Below are positions 21,609 to 32,602 of a stretch of 64,000 nt of DNA, one piece after another. The position numbers and the translations under genes are program-made. Position 1 is the first letter of the stretch; every line of letters begins with the position of its first letter. The DNA comes from Pseudomonas sp. B21-040. GTDB lineage: Bacteria; Pseudomonadota; Gammaproteobacteria; Pseudomonadales; Pseudomonadaceae. The notes below the pieces were generated by a model. It searched no databases, was not told the DNA's origin, and saw only the letters and a list, made by a program, of their open reading frames with translations. The stretch covers positions 5,201,501 to 5,265,500 of the forward strand of contig NZ_CP087176.1 in NCBI RefSeq assembly GCF_024748695.1. The letters run 5' to 3'.

Positions 21609-23498
21609 ATGAACAAAAACCTGCGCTTCAGCCATAAAATCTTGCTTGCCGCCGCCCTCGTCGTAATTGCAGCCTTCGCTTCGTTTACTCTGTACAACGA
21701 CTATCTGCAGCGCAATGCAATACGCAGCAATCTCGACAACTACCTGCAAGAAATGGGCAGCGTGACGGCCAACAATATCCATACCTGGCTGGCGGGCCGT
21801 AGCCTGTTGATCGAAAACCTGTCACAAAACGTCGCATTGAACGCTGACACCGGCAACGTCTCCAAGCTTCTTGAACAGAAGGCGGTGACGTCAACCTTCA
21901 TGGGCGCCTATCTGGGCAACAAGGATGGCACCTTCATCATCCGCCCAGACAGCAAAATGCCGGATGGCTATGACCCTCGCGCTCGCCCTTGGTACAAGAG
22001 TGCCCAAAGCGCCAGCGGCTCGGCACTGACCGAACCGTACATCGATCTCGCGTCTGGCCAATTGGTCATTTCCATCGTCAACAGTGTGCTCAAAGACGGT
22101 CAAAACATCGGTGTGGTCGGCGGTGACCTGAGCTTGCAAGTGATCGCCGACAGCCTCAACGCGCTGGACTTCAACGGCATGGGTTATGCCTTCCTGGTCA
22201 GCGCCGACGGCAAGATCCTGGTTCACCCGGACAAAGCCCTGGTGATGAAGTCCCTGAGCGAGGCGTTTCCGAAAAACACCCCGCGCATCAGCAACGACTT
22301 AAGTGAAGTCGACGTTGACGGCAAGACCCGCATCGTCACGTTCACCCCGATCAAAGGCCTGTCCTCGGTGAACTGGTACATCGGTCTGTCGGTGGATAAA
22401 GACAAAGCCTACGCAATGCTCAGCGAATTCCGCGCCTCGGCGGTCGTAGCGACCGTCATCGCCGTGGCCATCATCATCGCGTTGCTGGGCATGCTGATCC
22501 GCATCCTGATCCAGCCGTTGCACGTCATGACCCGCGCGATGGCCGACATTGCCGACGGTGAAGGCGACCTGACCAAGCGCCTGACCATTGAAAACAACGA
22601 CGAATTTGGCGTTCTCGGCACGGCGTTCAACCGTTTCGTGGAGCGTATCCACGGTTCGATCCGTGAAGTGTCCTCGGCCACCGGCCAGGTCAACGAAGTG
22701 GCCCTGCGTGTGGTCGCCGCGTCGAACTCGTCGATGTTCAACTCCGACCAACAAGCCTCGCGCACCAGCAGCGTGGCCGCAGCGATCAATCAGCTCGGTG
22801 CCGCCGCCCAGGAAATCGCTCGTAACGCCGCTCAAGCGTCGAGCCAGGCCAGTGATGCCCGCAGCCTGGCCGAAGACGGCCAGCAAGTGGTGGATCGCAG
22901 CATCAAAGCGATGAATCAACTGTCGAGCATGCTCAGCGCTTCGAGCACCAATATCGAATCGCTAAACAGCAAAACCGTGAACATCGGGCAAATTCTCGAA
23001 GTGATCACCAGCATCTCCCAACAAACCAACTTGTTGGCACTGAACGCGGCCATCGAAGCGGCCCGTGCCGGTGAAGCCGGACGTGGTTTTGCGGTGGTGG
23101 CCGACGAAGTGCGCAACCTCGCACACCGCACTCAGGAGTCGGCACAGCAGGTGCAGACCATGATCGAGGAACTGCAAGTCGGCGCCCGTGAGTCCGTCAG
23201 TACCATGAGCGACAGCCAGCGCCACAGTCAGGACAGCGTGGAAATCGCCAACCTGGCGGGCGAGCGCTTGAACAGCGTGACCTTGCGCATCGGAGAAATC
23301 GACGGGATGAACCAGTCGGTGGCGACGGCGACTGAAGAACAGACCGCGGTGGTGGAGTCGATCAACGTCGACATTACCGAGATCAACACCCTCAATCAGG
23401 AAGGTGTGGAAAACCTGCAATCGACATTGCGGGCGTGCTCCGACCTTGAGCAGCAGGCAGCGCGACTCAAGCAGTTGGTAGGCAGTTTCCGTATCTAG
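21609..23498 (+). CDS. Methyl-accepting chemotaxis protein with dCache amino-acid sensor
   Basis: The 629-aa receptor has a membrane helix at about 10-30, a periplasmic double-Cache domain, a second helix at about 280-302, a HAMP domain, and a signalling domain with the tip [20 protein letters not shown]. The ligand pocket residues of amino-acid-binding dCache domains are all present: Y121, R126, W128, Y129, Y144 and D173, at the same numbers as in P. aeruginosa PctA as I recall. It therefore probably senses L-amino acids. No C-terminal CheR-binding pentapeptide is seen. It is a stand-alone gene; purU follows as in the PAO1 pct region. Confidence 0.92.
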   Translation: MNKNLRFSHKILLAAALVVIAAFASFTLYNDYLQRNAIRSNLDNYLQEMGSVTANNIHTWLAGRSLLIENLSQNVALNADTGNVSKLLEQKAVTSTFMGAYLGNKDGTFIIRPDSKMPDGYDPRARPWYKSAQSASGSALTEPYIDLASGQLVISIVNSVLKDGQNIGVVGGDLSLQVIADSLNALDFNGMGYAFLVSADGKILVHPDKALVMKSLSEAFPKNTPRISNDLSEVDVDGKTRIVTFTPIKGLSSVNWYIGLSVDKDKAYAMLSEFRASAVVATVIAVAIIIALLGMLIRILIQPLHVMTRAMADIADGEGDLTKRLTIENNDEFGVLGTAFNRFVERIHGSIREVSSATGQVNEVALRVVAASNSSMFNSDQQASRTSSVAAAINQLGAAAQEIARNAAQASSQASDARSLAEDGQQVVDRSIKAMNQLSSMLSASSTNIESLNSKTVNIGQILEVITSISQQTNLLALNAAIEAARAGEAGRGFAVVADEVRNLAHRTQESAQQVQTMIEELQVGARESVSTMSDSQRHSQDSVEIANLAGERLNSVTLRIGEIDGMNQSVATATEEQTAVVESINVDITEINTLNQEGVENLQSTLRACSDLEQQAARLKQLVGSFRI

Positions 23499-23516
23499 TG
23501 TCTGAACCGGCCCCTT

Positions 23517-23574
23517 CGCGGGCAAGCCCATTCCCGGGGTTTTGCGTGAACCTGGGAGAGAAGGCTTGCCCGCG
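23517..23574. repeat. REP-like inverted repeat after the chemoreceptor gene
   Basis: Arms 23517-23528 (cgcgggcaagcc) and 23563-23574 (ggcttgcccgcg) are perfect complements around a 34-base loop. It is 18 bases after the chemoreceptor stop codon. Confidence 0.75.
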
Positions 23575-23671
23575 AGAGCGGTCTCAAGACACTACCAATC
23601 CTCGCTGTCGCGTCCCCCTCCGCCTCGGCCAATGGCGAAATGTCCTGCAGGATCGATGAAGTTGCTGAAGT

Positions 23672-23848
23672 TCAAGCAGGCTTAGGCGTGTCATCGGGCT
23701 CTTGCTGCAACTGTTCCCACAACTCGGCGGCGCCGGGAAACTCCGTACCATCTTCGGGGCTCATGTCCTCCGGATCGTAGCGACTCAAGCATCCCTCGCC
23801 TAATGTCGCTGGTGCCTTGGAAGTGGCTTTGTCGAGTGGATCGGCCAT
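23672..23848 (-). CDS. Small conserved acidic protein of unknown function
   Basis: The 58-aa protein starts MADPLDKATSKAPATLGEGC and is rich in Pro, Glu and Asp. I recognise it only as a short hypothetical protein of the type found beside purU in Pseudomonas; no domain is known. TGAGG stands eight bases before the ATG. The sequence has a single Cys and no membrane segment. Low complexity makes homology search weak. Confidence 0.6.
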   Translation of the reverse strand: MADPLDKATSKAPATLGEGCLSRYDPEDMSPEDGTEFPGAAELWEQLQQEPDDTPKPA

Positions 23849-23873
23849 GGTCAAAACCTCAGTGTAGAAACGG

Positions 23874-23910
23874 CGAAGGGCCTGAAGCGATTGAACGCCC
23901 AGGCCCTTCG
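23874..23910 (-). terminator. Possible terminator of purU
   Basis: Arms 23874-23884 (cgaagggcctg) and 23900-23910 pair perfectly around a 15-base loop, 25 bases after the purU stop. The T-run after it on the minus strand is weak (CCGTTTCT). Confidence 0.5.
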
Positions 23911-23934
23911 AATTTCAACCGTGTTGTATGACAG

Positions 23935-24783
23935 TCAGAACACTACGGTTTTGTTGCCGTGTACTAACACCCGGTCTTCCAGGTGATAACGCAGCCCACG
24001 GGCCAACACCATCTTCTCGACGTCACGGCCGAAACGCACCATGTCTTCAATGCTGTCACTGTGGCTGACACGCACGACGTCCTGCTCGATGATCGGCCCG
24101 GCGTCCAACTCTTCCGTCACGTAGTGGCACGTCGCGCCGATCAACTTCACACCGCGCATGGAGGCCTGGTGATACGGCTTGGCCCCCACGAACGACGGCA
24201 GGAAGCTGTGATGAATGTTGATCACTTTATGGGCATATTCGCTGCACAACTCGGGCGGCAGGATCTGCATGTAACGGGCAAGTACCACCACTTCGGCGTC
24301 GTGCTGTTTGACCAGGCGCGAAACTTCAGTGAAGGCTGGTTGCTTATCCTGCGGATTGACCGGGACGTGGTAATACGGAATGCCGTGCCACTCGACCATG
24401 CTGCGCAAGTCATCGTGGTTGGAAATCACACAGGAGATTTCGCAATCCAGTTCGTCACTGTGCCAGCGGTGCAACAAGTCGGCCAGGCAGTGGGACTCAC
24501 GGCTGGCCATCAACACCACACGCTTCTTCTGCGCGGTATCGGTGATGCGCCAGTTCATCGAGAACTCTTCGGCAATCGGTGCAAACGCTTCGCGAAAGGC
24601 TTCGATACCGAATGGCAGCGAATCGGCACGAATTTCGTGACGCATGAAGAACCAGCCACTGAGATTGTCCGAGTGATGGCTCGCTTCGGTGATCCAGCCG
24701 TTATGTGACGCCAGAAAGTTACTGACTTTAGCAACGATGCCGACGCGGTCTGGGCAAGCAATCACCAGCCGAAAAGTGCGCAT
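23935..24783 (-). CDS. purU: Formyltetrahydrofolate deformylase
   Basis: The 282-aa product has an N-terminal ACT domain (MRTFRLVIACPDRVGIVAKV) and a C-terminal formyltransferase-like domain with the catalytic Asn/His in VINIHHSFLPSF and the Asp in ELDAGPIIEQD. PurU hydrolyses 10-formyl-THF to formate and THF, balancing one-carbon pools; the ACT domain senses Met/Gly in E. coli. The start at 24781-24783 is set by the ACT strand and GGAG upstream. It is divergent from mvaT. Confidence 0.95.
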   Translation of the reverse strand: MRTFRLVIACPDRVGIVAKVSNFLASHNGWITEASHHSDNLSGWFFMRHEIRADSLPFGIEAFREAFAPIAEEFSMNWRITDTAQKKRVVLMASRESHCLADLLHRWHSDELDCEISCVISNHDDLRSMVEWHGIPYYHVPVNPQDKQPAFTEVSRLVKQHDAEVVVLARYMQILPPELCSEYAHKVINIHHSFLPSFVGAKPYHQASMRGVKLIGATCHYVTEELDAGPIIEQDVVRVSHSDSIEDMVRFGRDVEKMVLARGLRYHLEDRVLVHGNKTVVF

Positions 24784-25121
24784 GAGGGGGAAACTCCAGA
24801 ACTTCGCAAAGGCCGCCATTCTAGCGATTGCGCAGCAAAACTGCAGTATTGATGACGTACTACCCGGAAAACCGGCCTGCGGACCCCGCGTTGATAGCAC
24901 CCGCTCCCCGCGCGTTGGGGATCTTTTAAACGATATCTAGAGTCAATTTGTGAATATCCGTGATGACTGCATCACACTACTTAATCGGCACCTCAATTGG
25001 CGCCTATTTCATCGAAACTAATTTAATTAAAACGCCGGTTAAATGTTTACTTGATGAAACACCCTGACTATTATTGCGGCACTGTCCCCTGCCATCCAGC
25101 GCCCAACATAAGGTAGTCCTC
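24784..25121. other. AT-rich divergent control region of purU and mvaT
   Basis: About 340 bases without a gene and clearly more AT-rich than the surroundings, especially 24910-25080 with stretches such as TTTAATTAAAA. MvaT-type proteins prefer such DNA, so autoregulation is likely by analogy. The mvaT promoter is given separately. Confidence 0.55.
25046..25074 (+). promoter_or_regulatory. Putative sigma-70 promoter of mvaT
   Basis: TTTACT (25046-25051) and TATTAT (25069-25074) are separated by exactly 17 bases. Transcription would start near 25081, giving a leader of about 40 bases with AAGGTAG before the mvaT ATG. Confidence 0.5.
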
Positions 25122-25499
25122 ATGTCCTTGATCAACGAATACCGCGCCACCGAAGAAGCTATCAAAGAGCTGCAAGCCCGTTTGAAGAACCTGTCCCAAG
25201 ACGACAAACTGCAAACCGAGCTGGAATTCGAAGGCAAACTGCGCACCCTGATGGGCGAATACTCCAAGTCCCTGCGTGACATCATTGCGCTGTTGGATCC
25301 AGAGTCCAAAACCAAAGCACCACGCGGCGGCGCAGTAAAAACTACTGGCACCAAGCGTGCTCGCAAAGTTAAACAATACAAAAACCCGCACAACGGCGAA
25401 GTCATCGAAACCAAAGGTGGCAACCACAAAACTCTGAAAGAGTGGAAAGCCAAGTGGGGCGGCGACGTGGTTGAAGGCTGGGCTACTCTGCTGGGCTAA
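25122..25499 (+). CDS. mvaT: H-NS-family xenogeneic silencer MvaT
   Basis: The 125-aa product starts MSLINEYRATEEAIKELQ, an N-terminal coiled-coil oligomerisation region, and ends with the AT-hook-like DNA-binding domain (KGGNHKTLKEWKAKWGGD) typical of MvaT/MvaU. The length matches P. aeruginosa MvaT (124 aa). It binds AT-rich DNA and silences foreign genes, including phage and fimbrial genes. It could silence the AT-richer parts of the Tc locus in this window; that link is inference. The neighbours purU and sbcB are as in PAO1. Confidence 0.95.
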   Translation: MSLINEYRATEEAIKELQARLKNLSQDDKLQTELEFEGKLRTLMGEYSKSLRDIIALLDPESKTKAPRGGAVKTTGTKRARKVKQYKNPHNGEVIETKGGNHKTLKEWKAKWGGDVVEGWATLLG

Positions 25500-25533
25500 G
25501 CCACAGGGTTTGTCAAAGCATTAACTGCGACAA

Positions 25534-25566
25534 AAAATAACGCCAGCAATTGCTGGCGTTTTTTTA
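25534..25566. terminator. Bidirectional terminator between mvaT and sbcB
   Basis: The palindrome aacgccagcaattgctggcgtt (25539-25560) is preceded by AAAAAATA and followed by TTTTT, so it can terminate mvaT and the convergent sbcB. Confidence 0.9.
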
Positions 25567-25599
25567 TTCCCGCGATTCATTCCCCGGGCATGTTCGTTT

Positions 25600-27030
25600 T
25601 CAAAGATTCAAACGTTTGCGTAGTCCCTGAACATAACTCTGCCATTCATTCAACACCTCTCGCTGAAACGTTGTAGCCGTTTCGTTCAATTGGGCTGCGG
25701 CTTCTGAAAAAGTATCCAGCGTATTGGGTGCCCCCCACTCGGGCGCCGTCAAACGTTGCTGACAGAATATTCGCCAGCGCTCTTGCTCCTCGAAATTCAA
25801 CGTATCGGGGAAGTTGCGTGCGCGATAACGAAACAATAATTCAGGTAAACGTTCGTCATCGAAAGGCCATTGCTCTTGTGATAATTGGGCAGGGTCCGAG
25901 GTTCGGACTTGCTCACATAGACGCCGGTCCCGGTCACCGATAAAACCATCGTATAACTGTTGCTCCGGATCCTGGCTTGGCGTGAAATCTTCGCTGGCAT
26001 AAATGGCCTGTACTTTGTCTCGCCAAACTTGTTGTGCGTCGATTAGCCGCAGCGAACGTTCCTGATAAAGCGCCATGTCCAGCCCCAGGCGTTGCTGATC
26101 CTCAGGCCGAAGTACCGACATCGGCGCGACCACCGGGCACTTGTTGATATGAATGAGTTTAAGTGGCACAGGCAGTTCGCCTTCGGCCAGGTCATCGCGA
26201 CGGGTGTACAGACGCTGACGCAAAGTATCGGCATCCAGGTCCAGCAGCCCCTGGGGGTCCAGATGCAAGTCGCAGACAATCAAGGCGTTCTTGTTACGCG
26301 GGTGCCAGGCCAATGGCAGCACCACACCCACATAGCTGCGAGCCGCCGAAAAGCGTCCGGAAATGTGCACCAGCGGTTGCAACAGGCGAATCTGGTCCAT
26401 CACCTTTTGTTTACTGCGCAACTTGAACAGCCAGTCATACAACTTGGGCTGTTTCTCGCGAATCAGGCGCGCCAGCGCAATGGTAGCGCGAACGTCCGAC
26501 AGCGCTTCGTGGGCATTGCCATGATCGATGTTGTTGGCGGCGGTCAGACGCTCGAGCTTGAGCGTCACTCGCCCCTCTTCGTCCGTGGGCCAGACGAGCC
26601 CGTCGGGACGCAGCGCATACGCCGCTCGCACCACATCGATCAGGTCCCAGCGGCTGTTGCCGCCCTGCCACTCCCGTGCATACGGATCGAAAAAATTTCG
26701 ATACAGGCTGTAACGGGTCATCTCGTCGTCGAAACGCAGCGTGTTGTAACCCGCACCGCACGTTCCCGGCGCCGCTAACTGGGCATGCACCCGCGTCATG
26801 AAATCAGCTTCGCTCAAGCCCTGTTCAGCTAACTGGCCGGGCGTAATGCCGGTGATCGCGCAGGCGGCAGGATGCGGCAGGATGTCGTCACTGGGCTGGC
26901 AGTAAAGATTGACCGGCTCGTCTATTTCATTGAGATCGAAGTCGGTGCGAATCCCCGCCACTTGCAGCGGACGGTCGCAGCGGGGATTGATGCCAGTGGT
27001 TTCATAGTCGTACCAGAAGATGGAGGTCAC
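25600..27030 (-). CDS. sbcB: Exodeoxyribonuclease I
   Basis: The 476-aa enzyme begins MTSIFWYDYETTGINPRCDR, with the first DEDD acidic residues in YDYET, and contains the later motif EALSDVRATIALARLI with another catalytic Asp. E. coli ExoI has 475 aa. It degrades single-stranded DNA 3' to 5' and takes part in mismatch repair and recombination. The start codon is GTG at 27028-27030 with AGGA upstream. It shares a terminator with mvaT. Confidence 0.95.
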   Translation of the reverse strand: MTSIFWYDYETTGINPRCDRPLQVAGIRTDFDLNEIDEPVNLYCQPSDDILPHPAACAITGITPGQLAEQGLSEADFMTRVHAQLAAPGTCGAGYNTLRFDDEMTRYSLYRNFFDPYAREWQGGNSRWDLIDVVRAAYALRPDGLVWPTDEEGRVTLKLERLTAANNIDHGNAHEALSDVRATIALARLIREKQPKLYDWLFKLRSKQKVMDQIRLLQPLVHISGRFSAARSYVGVVLPLAWHPRNKNALIVCDLHLDPQGLLDLDADTLRQRLYTRRDDLAEGELPVPLKLIHINKCPVVAPMSVLRPEDQQRLGLDMALYQERSLRLIDAQQVWRDKVQAIYASEDFTPSQDPEQQLYDGFIGDRDRRLCEQVRTSDPAQLSQEQWPFDDERLPELLFRYRARNFPDTLNFEEQERWRIFCQQRLTAPEWGAPNTLDTFSEAAAQLNETATTFQREVLNEWQSYVQGLRKRLNL

Positions 27031-27213
27031 GGGCTATTCCTGAACTGAAGATCGGCGAAGTCTAGGCGTTCACATCCCGCCCCGGCCAGTAATCTTGCCA
27101 TTCAATCACCTCTGGCCACTCACCGTGCACTACATAGTTATGTCGTTTCCCCCCCAGAGGCTGCTAGCATCGGATGGACATCGAATCCCGAACAGGCCAC
27201 ATCAAGGTTGCCC

Positions 27214-27939
27214 ATGCTCGAGACCACAGCACTGCCAAGGAAAGCGACGCTGTCCCCGCCACTGGATACCCGGTATCAAGTCGAAACGCCCGAAGGCATC
27301 GACTTGCCACTGCGCCCGGCCGGGCTGATGGTTCGTGCGCTGGCCTTCTCCATCGACCTCGGATTGCGCGGGTTGATCCTCGGTCTGTTGTTCATCGTAT
27401 TGGCGTTTCTCGGAAAGCTGGGCGCCGGCCTGGGTTCAATCCTGCTGTTCGGTGTGAGCTGGTGGTACATGGTGCTGTTCGAAGTGCTCAATCAGGGGCG
27501 CTCACCCGGCAAACAATGGATGGGCTTGCGCGTGGTGCAGGATGACGGCACGCCTATCGGCTGGTCTGCTTCGCTGCTGCGTAACCTGCTGCGATTCGTC
27601 GACCTGTTGCCGTTCGGCTACTTCCTCGGCGCCGTCAGTTGCCTGCAACACCCGACCTTCAAACGCCTCGGCGACCTGGCTGCCGGCACGTTGGTCATCT
27701 ACCGCGAACAACCGTTGCCCCCACCGCAACTCCCCGACGCCCAACCCCGGCGCCCGGCGTTTCCCCTGTCGCTGACCGAACAGCGCGCCATCCTCGGGTT
27801 TGCCGAGCGTCAGGGCGAACTCTCCGAGGCGCGGGTCAACGAACTCGCCGCGATCCTTGCCCAGCCGCTGCAGGTACCCGCACCCAAGGCAGTGGACGAA
27901 CTGAACGGCATTGCCCGCGGCTTGTTGGGGCCGACATGA
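27214..27939 (+). CDS. RDD family membrane protein
   Basis: The 241-aa protein has the RDD domain with Arg-Asp motifs (RALAFSIDLGLRG and NLLRFVDLLPF) and three to four hydrophobic segments. It ends with a soluble tail of about 70 residues. RDD proteins are poorly characterised; some are suggested ion transporters. It is the first gene of a six-gene set whose members all overlap; its stop overlaps the next start (ATGA). AAGG precedes the ATG at 27214. Confidence 0.85.
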   Translation: MLETTALPRKATLSPPLDTRYQVETPEGIDLPLRPAGLMVRALAFSIDLGLRGLILGLLFIVLAFLGKLGAGLGSILLFGVSWWYMVLFEVLNQGRSPGKQWMGLRVVQDDGTPIGWSASLLRNLLRFVDLLPFGYFLGAVSCLQHPTFKRLGDLAAGTLVIYREQPLPPPQLPDAQPRRPAFPLSLTEQRAILGFAERQGELSEARVNELAAILAQPLQVPAPKAVDELNGIARGLLGPT

Positions 27940-28913
27940 AGCAAAGCCTTTTCGAAAGTCGCCACAAGGCTGAGTGGGAACAGTTTTCGCTGATGCTCGA
28001 AAGGCTGGAGCGAGGCAAGGAAGCGGCACGATTCACCAGTTTTCCTGGTGATTATCGAAGGCTCTGCCAACATTTGGCGCTGGCTCAGGAACGCGGCTAC
28101 AGCAGCTTCCTGATTGACTCGTTGCAGCAACTCGCCTTGCGTGGCCATCAACAGCTGTATCGGCATCGCAGTCGGCTGGGGGCGAGTGTGTTGGCGTTTA
28201 TCCTGGCCGGTTTCCCTCGACTCGTGCGTGAGCAATGGCGTTTTGTGCTCGCCGCCGCCCTGTTGTTCTTTGGCAGCCTGATCGGTTTCGCGTTGCTGGT
28301 TTACCTGTTTCCGGACCTCATCTACAACCTGATTCCGGCCGAGCAGGTCAGCGAAATGCAGAGCATGTACGACCCCGTCGCCGGCCACTTGGGTCGCACG
28401 GCGGAACGCGCGGCGAGTGAAGACTGGGTAATGTTCGGTTACTACATCATGCACAACATCGGCATCGCCTTTCAGACCTTTGCCAGCGGTTTGCTGTTGG
28501 GTGTGGGCAGTGCATTTTTCCTGCTGTTCAACGGTTTGATGATCGGGGCGGTGGCCGGGCATCTGACGCACATCGGTTATGGGCAAACGTTCTGGACATT
28601 CGTGATCGGCCACGGCGCCTTTGAGTTGAGTGCCATTGCGCTCGCGGGGGCCGCCGGCCTGCAACTGGGTTGGGCGCTGATCGCACCCGGGCGCCTGCCC
28701 CGCGCCGAAGCCTTGCGATTGGCTGCGCGCAAAAGCGTGCTACTGATTTGCGGGGTAATGCTGTTTCTGCTGATTGCCGCATTTATCGAGGCGTACTGGT
28801 CATCAATGACTGCGCCCCAGGCCACTACCAAGTACCTGGTTGGTGCGGTGCTTTGGCTGTTGGTGGCAACGTATCTGTTGTTTGCCGGACGGAGGCGCCA
28901 TGCGCCTGAGTGA
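27936..28913 (+). CDS. SpoIIM-family (stage II sporulation protein M-like) membrane protein
   Basis: The 325-aa protein has a soluble N-terminal 100 residues and then several membrane helices with conserved patterns such as YYIMHNIGIAFQTFASGLLLG and GHLTHIGYGQTFWTFVIGHG, as in the SpoIIM/DUF95 family. In sporulating bacteria SpoIIM belongs to the engulfment peptidoglycan machinery; in Pseudomonas, which does not sporulate, the role is unknown. It overlaps the RDD gene by 4 bases and the next gene by 14. Confidence 0.85.
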   Translation: MKQSLFESRHKAEWEQFSLMLERLERGKEAARFTSFPGDYRRLCQHLALAQERGYSSFLIDSLQQLALRGHQQLYRHRSRLGASVLAFILAGFPRLVREQWRFVLAAALLFFGSLIGFALLVYLFPDLIYNLIPAEQVSEMQSMYDPVAGHLGRTAERAASEDWVMFGYYIMHNIGIAFQTFASGLLLGVGSAFFLLFNGLMIGAVAGHLTHIGYGQTFWTFVIGHGAFELSAIALAGAAGLQLGWALIAPGRLPRAEALRLAARKSVLLICGVMLFLLIAAFIEAYWSSMTAPQATTKYLVGAVLWLLVATYLLFAGRRRHAPE

Positions 28914-30444
28914 CGCCACGGTCGTCATCCGTCCCCGTTCCACCTGGGAAGCCATGGATCTTGGTGTGCTGCTGAGTCAGCGCCACCGCCGCCTGTTGAT
29001 GACCAGTTGGGCCATCGTGACCTTGCCGGTCTTCGCCCTGCTGAGCGTGGTGCTGTGGGATTCCCCTACCCTCGCGGTGTTTATTTTCTGGTGGCTCAAA
29101 CCCGCGTTCGAACGCCTGCCGTTGTACATCCTGTCCAAATCAATGTTCGGTGAAACGCCCACATTGAAGCAGGCCCTGCGCCAATGGCCGCGCCTGCTCA
29201 AGCCACAATTGCTGACCAGCCTGACCTGGCGTCGCTTGAGCCTGAGCCGCAGTTTTGTGATGCCGGTGGTGCAACTCGAAGGCCTGGGTGGACATCAACG
29301 CCAACAGCGTTTGCACGTGCTGCTGCAACGCAACGCGGGCGCCGCGCAATGGCTGACGATCATCGGCATGCACCTGGAAACCGCCTTGTGGATCGGCTTG
29401 ATGGTGCTGTTCTACCTGCTCCTGCCGCCGCAGGTCCAGATCGACTGGAGCTGGCAGACGTTGATTTCGGCCGGCGTGCAAGACTGGCGTTGGCTGGAAC
29501 ACCTGACCAACGCTTTTTACGCAGTGGTGCTGGTCATCTGGGAGCCGATCTATGTGGCGTGTGGGTTCAGCCTTTATCTGAACCGGCGCACAGTGTTGGA
29601 GGCTTGGGATATCGAACTGGTGTTCCGCCGATTGCGTCAACGCCTCAACAGCACCATCGTTCCCTTGCTGCTGGCCGCCATTCTGATCATCCCCACCGTG
29701 CAAACGGTCTGGGCGGCCGAGCCGCTCATCTCACCGGACAGCCCGCGTCTGCTGGATCAACCGCTAACCAGCCAAGCGTCGAAGGACAGCATCAAAACCC
29801 TTCTCGAGCAGCCGCCATTCAAGAACAAGGAATCGGTCACCCGCTATCGATTCGGCGAGGACAAATCGGCGGACACAACCTCAGGGGACAGCAAAACACC
29901 CCAATGGCTGGAGGCGTTATTGAAGCTGCTCGATAACCAACGCTTCGGGTTTCTGGCCAACTTGATCGAAGTGTTGCTGTGGGGCGCGGTGATCGGGGGC
30001 ATCGGGTTACTGATCTGGCGTTACCGCGAATGGTTGCAGGCGTTCGTCAGCCGCCGACCGGCCTTGACCATCGACATCGCACGGTCTGTGCCGCAACAGG
30101 CATTTGGCCTGGACCTCAAGCGCGAAAGCCTGCCCGCCGACATCGCCACCGCCGCCGAAAATCTCTGGCAGTCCAACCCTCGTGAAGCCTTGGGTTTGCT
30201 GTATCGCGCCCTGCTCAGCCATTTGCTGCACGACCACCACATTGCGCTAAAACCGGCCGACACCGAAGGCGAAGTGCTCCAACGCGTCGAGCAACTGCAA
30301 CAGCCGGCGCTTTTGACCTTCAGTAAAAACCTGACCCGGCACTGGCAGAACATGGCCTACGGGCATCGCCTGCCTGCGGCGCATTTGCAACAGGAACTCT
30401 GTGACGGCTGGCGCACATTGTTCGGCCCGGGAGCGGCGCGTTGA
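28900..30444 (+). CDS. DUF4129-containing membrane protein
   Basis: The 514-aa protein has several membrane segments in its first 300 residues (for example IVTLPVFALLSVVLW and MVLFYLLLPP), a periplasmic-looking linker, another helix (about 355-375: VLLWGAVIGGIGLLIW), and a C-terminal DUF4129 domain in which NPREALGLLYRALLSHLL is conserved. DUF4129 proteins occur with MoxR ATPases and DUF58 proteins; the function is unknown. A GGAGG ribosome site lies inside the preceding gene. Confidence 0.8.
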   Translation: MRLSDATVVIRPRSTWEAMDLGVLLSQRHRRLLMTSWAIVTLPVFALLSVVLWDSPTLAVFIFWWLKPAFERLPLYILSKSMFGETPTLKQALRQWPRLLKPQLLTSLTWRRLSLSRSFVMPVVQLEGLGGHQRQQRLHVLLQRNAGAAQWLTIIGMHLETALWIGLMVLFYLLLPPQVQIDWSWQTLISAGVQDWRWLEHLTNAFYAVVLVIWEPIYVACGFSLYLNRRTVLEAWDIELVFRRLRQRLNSTIVPLLLAAILIIPTVQTVWAAEPLISPDSPRLLDQPLTSQASKDSIKTLLEQPPFKNKESVTRYRFGEDKSADTTSGDSKTPQWLEALLKLLDNQRFGFLANLIEVLLWGAVIGGIGLLIWRYREWLQAFVSRRPALTIDIARSVPQQAFGLDLKRESLPADIATAAENLWQSNPREALGLLYRALLSHLLHDHHIALKPADTEGEVLQRVEQLQQPALLTFSKNLTRHWQNMAYGHRLPAAHLQQELCDGWRTLFGPGAAR

Positions 30445-31600
30445 ATCGGCACCGCGGGCTGGCGATCGGGCTGATCGTCGCGGTGCTCGTGGCCGCGCTG
30501 AGTATTTATCTGTACCTGAAGGCCACGCCCTATCAGACCGAAATCGATCACGGCCCATCGCCAGAAGCCCAAGCCAATCCTTACCTGGCCGCCGAATACT
30601 TTCTAGGCAAACAGGGCCTGAACGTCAGCCATGCCAACAGCCTCGATATCCTGCCGAGTATCGATCCTCATCAACACAGTCTGTTGCTGCTCGGGGACCG
30701 ATCGAAGATGTCCCCGCGCCAGGTTGATCAGGTGATGAACTGGACTCGGGCGGGCGGGCGCTTGCTGTTTGTCGCCCAATCCTTGTGGGATGAAAAACTG
30801 GGCCAGAGCAATGACCTGTTGCTCGACCGCGTGCAATTGCACCAGTCGCTGAGCAAAGACCTGAAAGACCCGCCACCCAATGTTTTCGAAGACTCCTTTC
30901 CCAAGCTGACCAAACTCTATCTGGAAGACGAGGACGCACCGGCCTACGCCAGTTTCGATACCGCGTTCCATCTCGACGACCCGAAAAACCTCGCGCAATC
31001 CTGGGCCAACAGTGGCAAAGGCACGCACATGATGCAGCTGAGCCACGGGCTCGGCTCAATCATCGTGGTCACTGATGCCGACCTGTGGAAAACCCCCGCC
31101 ATCGATCAATACGACAACGCCTGGCTGCTTTGGTACCTGACCGCAGACACGAACGTGACCCTGATGTTCAACACCGTTCACGACAGCCTGCTGACCTTGC
31201 TGGTGCGCTATTTCCCCCAAGCGCTGGCGGCCCTGATCGCCTTGATTGCACTTGTCTGCTGGCACGTCGGTGTGCGCAATGGTCCGTTGCTGGAACCTGC
31301 GCCCAAAGCGCGTCGTCAGCTTCAGGAACACCTGCGCGCCAGTGCCGATTTCATGTTGCGTCGCAACGGTCAACATCACCTGCTGCAAGCGTTGCAGCAA
31401 GACATCTTGCGGCGTGTCCGGCGTCGTCATCCAGGCTTTGAACAACTCGTCATTGCCGAGCAATGGCTGGTGCTCGCACGCCTGACCGGCCAACCCACGC
31501 GCGCGATCAGTCAGGCCATGAGCCCGCGACCGAAGCAGCGGTTGTCCAGCGTGCAATTCAGCCGCCAGGTCGCCCACCTGCAAACCTTGAGGAACGCCTT

Positions 31601-31604
<4 letters not shown>
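30441..31604 (+). CDS. DUF4350 domain membrane protein
   Basis: The 387-aa protein has an N-terminal helix (about 7-26), a DUF4350 region (about 35-220) with the GTase-like pattern AGGRLLFVAQSLWDEKLG, a second helix near 258-276, and a cytoplasmic C-terminal part. DUF4350 domains occur in MoxR-DUF58 operons. The start is TTG at 30441 overlapping the previous stop (TTGA). Function unknown. Confidence 0.8.
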
Positions 31605-32598
<994 letters not shown>

Positions 32599-32602
<4 letters not shown>

